Source: an uncultured Bacteroidota bacterium
GTDB lineage: Bacteria > Bacteroidota > Bacteroidia > Chitinophagales > Chitinophagaceae
Direction of reading: 5' to 3'
Assembly (NCBI GenBank): GCA_903912435.1
Contig: CAIWHI010000948.1
Span: 1 to 5,465, forward strand
Length of the DNA stretch: 5,465 nt
The notes under the pieces are model-generated. The model saw only the letters and a list, made by a program, of their open reading frames with translations, searched no databases and had not been told where the DNA came from. The position numbers and the translations under genes are program-made. Of the stretch, positions 1 to 4,867 are shown in pieces (the first letter of the stretch is position 1; each line of letters begins with the position of its first letter).

Positions 1-484
1 ATTTATTCAATGTAGCAGATGCCCACCCGGTAGTACTGTGGTGGAAATCGGGGGTGGTATACCACCTGAGGTGATACGGTAGGGTATCGAGCAGGTTCAG
101 CCATGTAGTGCCACCATTACCGGAGATTTCCAATTTTCCATAGGAGGTAGTATCAATATTGAGTTTGTAATAGAAGCTCAGATCTTCAAAGGTAGCGCCA
201 TAGTTGCCAGGTATCTTTAGGATAAATACCGATGTGTCATTTGGCCTGTAAGGGTAGGCCGTATCGGTAAGTATAGCATTCAAGTCGGAATATGGACCAT
301 AAAAAACCGATTTGGCAGGGTGGCCTATCTGCCACTGGTTATGGTGGTAGTGTTGGGTATCAATGTGTATAGCAACGGGATAGAGTAGATCACCCGAATC
401 AAAATTAATAACATTATTCAGCGTCCATTGTGCCTGCACCTGCAACGAACCAATACATAACAATAATAGTAACAGCTTTTTCAT
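1..484 (-). CDS. Secreted protein, N-terminal part (runs off the left edge)
   Basis: The reverse strand is open from an ATG at 484 to the window edge, giving 161 codons with no stop. The product begins with a clear Sec signal peptide: M-K-K, then a run of six leucines, ending in VQA|QW, a good signal peptidase I site near residue 18. The mature part is rich in Asp, Thr, Tyr, Asn and Gly and in short alternating hydrophobic stretches (for example FYYKLNI, YGKLEIS, then GNGGTTW), which suggests a beta-sandwich surface or secreted domain. Many Bacteroidota proteins of this style are type IX-secreted and carry a C-terminal sorting domain, but the C-terminus lies outside the window, so this cannot be tested here. 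No catalytic motif was recognised. The gene is divergent from the exported protein gene at 684. The start is supported by the signal peptide. Confidence 0.82.
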   Translation of the reverse strand, partial: MKKLLLLLLCIGSLQVQAQWTLNNVINFDSGDLLYPVAIHIDTQHYHHNQWQIGHPAKSVFYGPYSDLNAILTDTAYPYRPNDTSVFILKIPGNYGATFEDLSFYYKLNIDTTSYGKLEISGNGGTTWLNLLDTLPYHLRWYTTPDFHHSTTGWASATLNK

Positions 485-507
485 AAACCATTTTTATATT
501 TCTAATG

Positions 508-515
508 TAAAGATA
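508..515 (-). promoter_or_regulatory. Weak candidate -7 element for the secreted protein gene
   Basis: The minus strand reads TATCTTTA, one base off the Bacteroidota -7 consensus TAnnTTTG, 23 bp before the ATG at 484. No TTG is seen at the -33 position. This is only a candidate. Confidence 0.3.
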
Positions 516-598
516 CGTAGGTGAATGGCGGCTTTATATGATATTCATCATACTATTCGTGCTAGAAGATTACAAAAAGAAGCAGACCCTACAATTAA

Positions 599-635
599 TA
601 TAAAATATTAACACCTGCAGGTAAAATATTTTATA
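599..635. repeat. Nested palindrome in the divergent intergenic region
   Basis: Outer arms TATAAAATATT (599-609) and AATATTTTATA (625-635) are exact inverse complements over 11 bp. Between them lies a perfect 10-bp palindrome, ACCTGCAGGT (613-622). The two symmetry centres differ by half a base. The element ends about 15 bp upstream of the candidate -7 element of the plus-strand gene, so it would cover that gene's -33 region. It may be an operator serving one or both divergent genes, or a hairpin. The rest of the 485-683 gap shows no ORF or RNA gene. Confidence 0.5.
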
Positions 636-649
636 CACTTTTTCTGTTT

Positions 650-657
650 TACCTTTT
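650..657 (+). promoter_or_regulatory. Candidate -7 element for the 684 gene
   Basis: TACCTTTT differs from TAnnTTTG only in the last base and lies 26 bp before the ATG at 684. That spacing suits a leader of about 20 nt. The -33 region is occupied by the right arm of the 599-635 palindrome and has no clear TTG. Confidence 0.4.
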
Positions 658-683
658 AGGATTAGTGTAATTTTAACCCATAG

Positions 684-1400
684 ATGAGAAAGGTACTTTT
701 TCTGTTGCTATTATTGATACCCACTACAGCGTTTTGCACCAATAAGCAGAAACTTAAAAGTATGCCCGTAAGCCGCTGGAGAGAGGTGAAGCGCATGGGG
801 CTTGATTCAACCATAGTACCTTTTTCAGATACATTGTTTATCTCATTTTTACGTAAGGACTCTTTTTCTTACCACTACCTCAATGGCTTTATCTATAATG
901 GTCCCTATACCATTAGCGATGATAGCCTGCTCGATTTCGGTACAGCCCGCTTCAGGATAGTAGCTAAAAAACCTACTAGTTTTACACTTTCAGATGCCAA
1001 AGGCATTTATGTTTTCGGGGTTGACTTATCTGATACAGCTAAAATTATAGTGCTGGATACCAATACCAAGGTGTTGCCGGTAGATAATATAGATATAATG
1101 ATAGGCCACTGGACGGTATATAAAAAAGTACCCAAGGAAGAAGGTAAAACCATAGATAATACCATTGTTATCAGGTCTCTCTACATCACAGGCCCATCAA
1201 CCGATGGTAAATTGGGTTATATAATAGGTGGTAAAGACCCTATAAACGTACCCGGTTGGTACATTAAAAATTACAACAGCGACCAATCCCTGGATTGTGA
1301 TGGCAACAACCCCCGTTCCATAAAAGTGGTAAAATGCCAGGGTGGAGAAATGATTTTAGAGGAAGCCGGTATATCTTACTATTTAAAGCAGTTTAAATAA
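684..1400 (+). CDS. Exported hypothetical protein, possible tandem lipocalin-like halves
   Basis: The 238-aa product starts with a typical Sec signal peptide: M-R-K, then a leucine-rich core at residues 5-12, then PTTAFC. The Cys at 18 is preceded by Phe, which does not fit a lipobox, so signal peptidase I processing is more likely than lipidation. The mature protein is predominantly beta-type. Two halves look alike in layout. Residues about 31-117 start with an RW motif and continue through alternating strands with a Y-N-G-P-Y turn. Residues about 138-238 start with G-H-W and end in a strand-rich tail. W at the start of each half followed by a beta-meander resembles lipocalin-like domains of Bacteroidota exported proteins. 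This is a pattern impression, not a demonstrated homology. The start is preceded by an A/T-rich leader with no Shine-Dalgarno sequence. The gene converges on the antitoxin gene, with 7 bp between the stop codons. Function is unknown. Confidence 0.8.
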   Translation: MRKVLFLLLLLIPTTAFCTNKQKLKSMPVSRWREVKRMGLDSTIVPFSDTLFISFLRKDSFSYHYLNGFIYNGPYTISDDSLLDFGTARFRIVAKKPTSFTLSDAKGIYVFGVDLSDTAKIIVLDTNTKVLPVDNIDIMIGHWTVYKKVPKEEGKTIDNTIVIRSLYITGPSTDGKLGYIIGGKDPINVPGWYIKNYNSDQSLDCDGNNPRSIKVVKCQGGEMILEEAGISYYLKQFK

Positions 1401-1407
1401 CAGGGGC

Positions 1408-2421
1408 TTAATTCAACTTCAATTCGAAAGCATATTGTTGGTAATCAATCAGGTTTCTATTTAGCTGGTTATCCAGCCATCCTAATTCTTCATGGCTTTG
1501 ATTCCTTAATTCCCATGACGAGGTATTTTGAAATTTCTCATAAATATGCCCAATGGTTTCAAATTCACTTTCAGTAAATACTGATGGGTCATAACCATTA
1601 GTAGCAGTAAATATTTCCACTGCACCCCCATTACTGTTTTTTTGGTAGGTGGACTGGATGAAATTTTCTTCTTCCAAATAGGTAAGCAGGTTGCTGTAAC
1701 AAGAGGGTATTGGCCCATATTGAATTGCACGATAGGACAAACCAGTAATGGAGCTTAGGTTGTTTTTATAATGAAGAAAGTCGGTATAAAACAATAACTT
1801 ATTGAGCTTCATACGGTCATTAAAATCGTTTTTACACTTATCTATCAATAGGCAAACCAAATTGGCTGTTTTCAAATAATTAGGGGCCCGGTATCCATTG
1901 AGCGAAACCGGTTCATTTAGATAGTCAATTTTTGTTAAACGAACCTCTCGGGTAGTATTGCTAACTAATGTATCAAGTCTATTCAGCAGTGATAGATAAG
2001 CATTACTACCAAAAATATCATGACTTCTTAAAACCATTTTTTTAAATTCAACAGGGTTTTCGGCTATCACCAGTAGGTTGGCTATAGCAGCTGATGGTAC
2101 ATCGCCTTTTTCGAAATTGGTATAGCTATTGGCTCCCAGCCCTAATACCTCATTCATTTTAGTAGCTGGTAATCCATATTTTTCCCTCATATTTATTATT
2201 TGTTCCACAAAGGGTATAGAATGCTTAGCCCTGTATTGGTTATGTACCTGTAACATGGTAGCATCATCTGTTTCATTGGTGGTATATTCCTCCTTACACA
2301 AATTGCATTTGTAATAAAACTGTTGCACATAAAAGGCTTCCTTGCGAAACTGAACTTCTTTCTTGTTCCAATCTAAATGGGCAGTACCATCGCAAAACGG
2401 GCATTCTTCTGATTTTTTCAT
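1408..2421 (-). CDS. MqsA-like antitoxin fused to a SocA/Panacea (DUF4065) domain
   Basis: The 337-aa product has three parts. Residues 1-60 form an MqsA-type zinc finger with C7-x2-C10 and C39-x2-C42, matching the four zinc cysteines of E. coli MqsA (C3, C6, C37, C40). Residues about 71-130 form an XRE-type helix-turn-helix; LGLGANSYTNFEKG (93-106) aligns with the MqsA recognition helix. Asn98 falls at the DNA-contacting Asn97 of MqsA, while Asn102 replaces its Arg101. Residues about 183-320 form a SocA/Panacea domain, recognised by KLNKLLFYTDFLHYK (205-219) and the later Q-Y-G-P-I-P (234-239). Family knowledge: MqsA binds MqsR and represses its own operon; Panacea domains neutralise varied toxins, and SocA acts as a ClpXP adaptor. 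E. coli MqsA is only about 131 aa, so the Panacea part is a large extension. The gene starts 2 bp after the toxin stop codon, which suggests translational coupling. Inference: zinc-finger/HTH autorepressor plus toxin-neutralising domain. Confidence 0.9.
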   Translation of the reverse strand: MKKSEECPFCDGTAHLDWNKKEVQFRKEAFYVQQFYYKCNLCKEEYTTNETDDATMLQVHNQYRAKHSIPFVEQIINMREKYGLPATKMNEVLGLGANSYTNFEKGDVPSAAIANLLVIAENPVEFKKMVLRSHDIFGSNAYLSLLNRLDTLVSNTTREVRLTKIDYLNEPVSLNGYRAPNYLKTANLVCLLIDKCKNDFNDRMKLNKLLFYTDFLHYKNNLSSITGLSYRAIQYGPIPSCYSNLLTYLEEENFIQSTYQKNSNGGAVEIFTATNGYDPSVFTESEFETIGHIYEKFQNTSSWELRNQSHEELGWLDNQLNRNLIDYQQYAFELKLN

Positions 2422-2423
2422 AC

Positions 2424-2774
2424 CTAATTTGATTTAAGAGGGTATATAATTGGTCTTTCAGCAATATGAAATGACATGCAGTCAATTCGTTTGCCAGGTA
2501 GACCAAGACTTATTTTGATATAAATTGTTTTTCCCTTAACTACTTTTCTAAATTCATAATAGTCGGGTTTTGTAGTGTCGAAAGTATCTTTATTTGGGCC
2601 GCTAAAGCAATCTTCTACAGTCAGTGACTTTAAAATCTTATTTCGTACCATTGGCGCAATTTCAATTTCGGCTAAGGTATCGAGGTTTTTATCTCTAGGT
2701 CGGTAAACTACATCAAAAGCAATCATTTTATCATGAAGATTTCTGAGAAAAGCCTCGACATCCTGTTTATTCAT
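2424..2774 (-). CDS. MqsR-like mRNA interferase toxin
   Basis: The 116-aa product resembles the MqsR toxin family of the RelE fold. The diagnostic C-terminal block is LTVEDCFSGP (51-60), then KGKTIYIKISL (80-90), then CMSFHIAERP (99-108) and a final YP. E. coli MqsR (98 aa) has the same strand order, with Tyr81 in VYLKI and Lys96 in SFK. Here Tyr85 falls at the Tyr81 position, and His103 falls where Lys96 would be. Family knowledge: MqsR cleaves mRNA, preferentially at GCU, and is inhibited by MqsA; sequence specificity here is unknown. The N-terminal helix and charged stretch (residues 1-30) are extra relative to E. coli MqsR. It is the promoter-proximal gene of a two-gene operon, toxin before antitoxin as in mqsRA. 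The ATG at 2774 is supported by the promoter about 30 bp upstream. The product is intact, with no truncation. Confidence 0.82.
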   Translation of the reverse strand: MNKQDVEAFLRNLHDKMIAFDVVYRPRDKNLDTLAEIEIAPMVRNKILKSLTVEDCFSGPNKDTFDTTKPDYYEFRKVVKGKTIYIKISLGLPGKRIDCMSFHIAERPIIYPLKSN

Positions 2775-2805
2775 GTGTAATATGCTTTATAGGACCAAGT
2801 GTCCA

Positions 2806-2813
2806 CAAAAGTA
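2806..2813 (-). promoter_or_regulatory. -7 promoter element of the toxin-antitoxin operon
   Basis: The minus strand reads TACTTTTG, an exact match to TAnnTTTG, 31 bp before the toxin ATG, giving a leader of about 25 nt. A -33 TTG is not evident; that zone is occupied by the inverted repeats at 2814-2860. An operator there would block the polymerase. Confidence 0.6.
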
Positions 2814-2860
2814 GTGATAATTACACGAAATGGCATAATTATTCACTAATTAGTGGATAA
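2814..2860. promoter_or_regulatory. Candidate operator for the toxin-antitoxin operon
   Basis: Three related half-sites abut the -7 element: GTGATAA (2814-2820), TTATTCAC (2839-2846, GTGAATAA on the minus strand) and GTGGATAA (2853-2860). The last two form an imperfect 22-bp palindrome, 2839-2860, with 10 of 11 pairs matching and a perfect 12-bp core CACTAATTAGTG (2844-2855). The first site pairs with the second as GTGATAATTA / TAATTATTCAC. MqsA-type antitoxins repress their own operon by binding palindromes, so the HTH of the antitoxin is the expected ligand. That assignment is inference. Confidence 0.55.
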
Positions 2861-2884
2861 AATTATAGATTTGAATATTGCCAT

Positions 2885-2925
2885 AAAAAAAAATAGCTAA
2901 CCAGTCTGAGCTGGTTAGCTATTTT
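2885..2925 (-). terminator. Rho-independent terminator of purH
   Basis: A perfect 15-bp stem pairs 2890-2904 (core TAGCTAACCAG) with 2911-2925 across a 6-nt loop. Read on the minus strand, the stem is followed by a continuous T tract, with nine T in total at 2885-2893. It lies about 58 bp after the purH stop and separates purH transcription from the toxin-antitoxin operon. On the plus strand it has only a short T run, so it works mainly for the minus strand. Confidence 0.9.
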
Positions 2926-2952
2926 GGTATGGGACAAATTACCCGAATATCT

Positions 2953-2980
2953 TTCTACTTTCTACTTATGTCTTTCTACT
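2953..2980. repeat. Short heptamer repeat in the purH 3' untranslated region
   Basis: TTCTACT occurs at 2953-2959, 2960-2966 and 2974-2980, in register with a 7-bp period, and with one degenerate unit (TATGTCT) at 2967-2973. It lies between the purH stop and its terminator. Probably a minor tandem repeat with no known function. Confidence 0.55.
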
Positions 2981-2983
2981 AAA

Positions 2984-4498
2984 TCAATGCCTAAAATGTC
3001 TTAGCCCGGTAATCACCATAGCCATATCATTTTCTTTGCAGTAGGTGATACTGTCATTATCTCTCATAGAACCACCGGGATGAATAACTGCCTTAACACC
3101 TGCATCATGAGCCATGCGTACACAATCATCGAATGGGAAGAAGGCATCTGAAGCCATAACAGCACCGCTAATGATAAATCCAAATTGTTTTGATTTTTCA
3201 ATAGCCTGCCTTAGGGAGTCAATCCTGCTGGTTTGGCCGCAGCCTTTACCAATTAGTTGCTTATCCTTTACAATAGCTATTGCATTAGATTTCAGGTGTT
3301 TGCAAACTATATTAGCGAAAATAAGATCGGCCTTTTCGGCATCAGTGCTGGTATGTGCACCTACCTCTTTCCATTCATCATAGTTTTTATTATCAGCATC
3401 CTGTACCAATACGCCATTCAGTATGCGTTTGTATTCAGTAGCAGGATAGAAGGTCTTTTTCTGCTGGAGCAATATCCTGTTTTTCTTGCCTTTGAGCAGG
3501 GCTAAGGCAGCAGCAGCATATCCCGGAGCAATGAGTATTTCAAAAAAGAGCTCATTGATTTTCCTGGCTACTTCTTCATCTATTTCCTGATTGGTAATGA
3601 GCACACCACCAAATGCGCTTTCCGGGTCACCAGCTAGGGCTGCTTCCCAGGCATGGTTTACATTATCACGCTCAGCTACTCCGCATACATTGGTATGCTT
3701 AATAACCGCAAATGCAGGATTGGCAAATTCAGAAATTATCTGGCAGGCAGCATCTATGTCTACCAGATTGTTATAAGATAATTCCTTACCATTCAGTTTT
3801 TCGAAGAGGGCTTCAAGGTCGCCAAAGAAACTAGCATGCTGGTGCGGATTTTCGCCATAGCGCAATGAATGTTTATTGCCTGTAGACAGTTGGAAATGCT
3901 TGTATTTGGTAAAGCCATTGAAATAGTCGGCAATGGCTACATCATAATGGGCGCACTCGGCAAAAGCTGCGGCAGCAAATAATTTCCTGTCGTGCAGGGT
4001 TGTTTCACCATTCTGGTTTTCTAATAACTCAAGTAATTCGCCATACTGGTTTCTTGAAGCAACGATACATACATCATTGAAATTCTTACCCGCAGCACGA
4101 ATGAGGGAAACACCACCAATGTCTATTTTTTCAATGATGGTCTTTTCGTCAGTTGTTTGCTTTACGGTTTCCTCAAATGGGTAGAGGTCTACAATCACCA
4201 GATCAAGCAGGGGAATTTCATATTCGCTAATATGCTGGTTATCAGCATCAAAATCTCTGCGGGCAAGGATGCCACCAAAAACTTTAGGGTGTAATGTTTT
4301 TACCCTACCACCTAATATAGATGGATATCCGGTAACACTTTCCACCGATGTGCAGGGAATACCCAGCGACTCAATAAAGGTTTGGGTACCTCCGGTAGAG
4401 TATAAGGTTACACCCAGATTATTCAATTTACGAACCACAGGCTCCAGTCCGTCTTTATAAAAAACAGAAATCAGTGCAGATTTAATCGTCTTATTCAT
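2984..4498 (-). CDS. purH: Bifunctional AICAR formyltransferase / IMP cyclohydrolase
   Basis: PurH catalyses the last two steps of de novo purine synthesis in the cytoplasm. It transfers a formyl group from 10-formyl-THF to AICAR to give FAICAR, then closes the ring to IMP. The 504-aa product has the usual bacterial length and is intact. The N-terminal cyclohydrolase (MGS-like) domain shows STGGT (34-38), GGRVKTLHP (63-71) and IRAAGKN (133-139). The transformylase half starts near LRYGENPHQ (212-220) and contains the catalytic Lys267-His268 pair in VIKHTNVCG. Further on are SDAFFPF (450-456), HPGGS (473-477) and the typical C-terminus TGLRHFRH. The start gives the standard KIKSALIS-like N-terminus (here KTIKSALISV). 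The gene is monocistronic as far as can be seen, with its own promoter at 4520-4527 and a terminator at 2885-2925. No other purine gene is adjacent. Confidence 0.98.
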   Translation of the reverse strand: MNKTIKSALISVFYKDGLEPVVRKLNNLGVTLYSTGGTQTFIESLGIPCTSVESVTGYPSILGGRVKTLHPKVFGGILARRDFDADNQHISEYEIPLLDLVIVDLYPFEETVKQTTDEKTIIEKIDIGGVSLIRAAGKNFNDVCIVASRNQYGELLELLENQNGETTLHDRKLFAAAAFAECAHYDVAIADYFNGFTKYKHFQLSTGNKHSLRYGENPHQHASFFGDLEALFEKLNGKELSYNNLVDIDAACQIISEFANPAFAVIKHTNVCGVAERDNVNHAWEAALAGDPESAFGGVLITNQEIDEEVARKINELFFEILIAPGYAAAALALLKGKKNRILLQQKKTFYPATEYKRILNGVLVQDADNKNYDEWKEVGAHTSTDAEKADLIFANIVCKHLKSNAIAIVKDKQLIGKGCGQTSRIDSLRQAIEKSKQFGFIISGAVMASDAFFPFDDCVRMAHDAGVKAVIHPGGSMRDNDSITYCKENDMAMVITGLRHFRH

Positions 4499-4519
4499 TT
4501 AAATGAAAATTTGAGGCTG

Positions 4520-4527
4520 CAAAGGTA
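4520..4527 (-). promoter_or_regulatory. purH: -7 promoter element of purH
   Basis: The minus strand reads TACCTTTG, an exact TAnnTTTG match, 21 bp before the purH ATG, implying a short leader of roughly 15 nt with no Shine-Dalgarno sequence. No TTG is found at the -33 position, which is occupied by the inverted repeat at 4534-4558. Confidence 0.6.
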
Positions 4528-4533
4528 CACCAA

Positions 4534-4558
4534 AAGCATTAGTTGATTACTAATGCTT
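4534..4558. promoter_or_regulatory. Inverted repeat over the purH -33 region
   Basis: AAGCATTAGT (4534-4543) and ACTAATGCTT (4549-4558) are exact inverse complements separated by 5 bp. The position, directly upstream of the -7 element, fits an operator controlling purH. Read on the minus strand, the hairpin is followed by a short T run (TTTT then GG), so it could instead be a weak terminator for the small ORF at 4639-4773. The stem is mostly A/T, so the operator reading is somewhat preferred. Confidence 0.5.
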
Positions 4559-4591
4559 AATTTCTTTAAAAAAGGAGATTGTATAAAATGG

Positions 4592-4613
4592 GATAAAACC
4601 CAGGTGGGTTATC
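4592..4613 (-). terminator. Weak hairpin after the small lipoprotein ORF
   Basis: On the minus strand GATAACCC, a 4-nt loop and GGGTT(TT)ATC can pair with a two-base bulge, starting 26 bp after the stop of the 44-aa ORF. Only an interrupted T run follows (CCCATTTTATAC). It is a weak terminator candidate. Confidence 0.25.
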
Positions 4614-4638
4614 AATAATTAGACTTGAAATTAATGGA

Positions 4639-4773
4639 TTACCAATATCTACCGGCAGTTCTGTAAGCTGGTTTGTGAGAAAGGCGAGCCCTGCGTAGGT
4701 GGTAACCCGAACAGCTATAAATAAGGACTGCTAATGTAAGTAGGGCTACTGCTTTAATTATGCTGTTTTTCAT
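4639..4773 (-). CDS. Small basic putative lipoprotein, 44 aa
   Basis: The reverse strand has an ATG at 4773 and a TAA at 4639-4641. The predicted peptide starts MKNSIIKAVALLTLAVLIYS and continues with Cys21. It has a short polar start with two lysines, a hydrophobic core (8-19), then I-Y-S-C, an acceptable though not ideal lipobox (Tyr at -2). After Cys21 come only 23 residues, with six Arg/Lys, two His, several Tyr and no acidic residue, ending in RYW. If processed, it would be a very small, strongly cationic lipoprotein at the envelope. It is below common gene-calling length but is supported by the signal peptide form and by a near-perfect promoter starting 36 bp upstream. It sits between purH and the membrane protein gene on the same strand, 77 bp from the latter. 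I do not recognise a family; the function is unknown. Confidence 0.62.
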   Translation of the reverse strand: MKNSIIKAVALLTLAVLIYSCSGYHLRRARLSHKPAYRTAGRYW

Positions 4774-4808
4774 AAATTCTCAAAATTATTTAACACCTGT
4801 TCTCCAAT

Positions 4809-4839
4809 CAAAAGTATAAAGTCAAATCCACGTTTCAAA
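4809..4839 (-). promoter_or_regulatory. Consensus Bacteroidota promoter for the small lipoprotein ORF
   Basis: On the minus strand TTTG (4836-4839) is followed by exactly 19 bp and then TACTTTTG (4809-4816), matching both the -33 and -7 consensus elements of Bacteroidota promoters. The start would fall near 4803, giving a leader of about 30 nt to the ATG at 4773. It is the best promoter in the window. Confidence 0.72.
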
Positions 4840-4867
4840 GATAATCTGTACTAATTTATTTTACAAA
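4836..4867 (-). promoter_or_regulatory. Possible second, overlapping promoter
   Basis: TATCTTTG (4836-4843, minus strand) is also an exact TAnnTTTG, with TTTG (4864-4867) 20 bp upstream, inside the 3' end of the membrane protein gene. The same TTTG at 4836-4839 would serve as -33 for one promoter and part of -7 for the other, so tandem starts are possible. Confidence 0.35.

Noticed and set aside
538..551. Short inverted repeat ATGAT-N4-ATCAT in the divergent region.
   Set aside because: Five-bp A/T-rich arms are expected by chance in such sequence, and the position does not match either promoter candidate.
1380..1399. An 8-bp A/T-only inverted repeat at the end of the exported protein gene, a possible bidirectional terminator.
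   Set aside because: The stem has no G or C pair, includes the stop codon and is not followed by a T tract on either strand, so stability would be too low for a convincing terminator.
2294..2506. A 70-codon minus-strand frame spanning the toxin-antitoxin junction.
   Set aside because: It overlaps the strongly supported toxin and antitoxin in another frame, and its translation shows no recognisable domain. It is a shadow frame.
3114..3505. Two overlapping plus-strand frames of 89 and 82 codons inside purH.
   Set aside because: They are antisense to conserved PurH sequence, have no promoter and show composition expected of a reverse reading.
2844..4558. Shared ACTAAT half-site in the toxin-antitoxin operator and the purH inverted repeat, suggesting a common regulator.
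   Set aside because: Only six A/T-rich bases are shared and the symmetry and spacing differ (palindrome without spacer versus 5-bp spacer), so chance is the simpler explanation.
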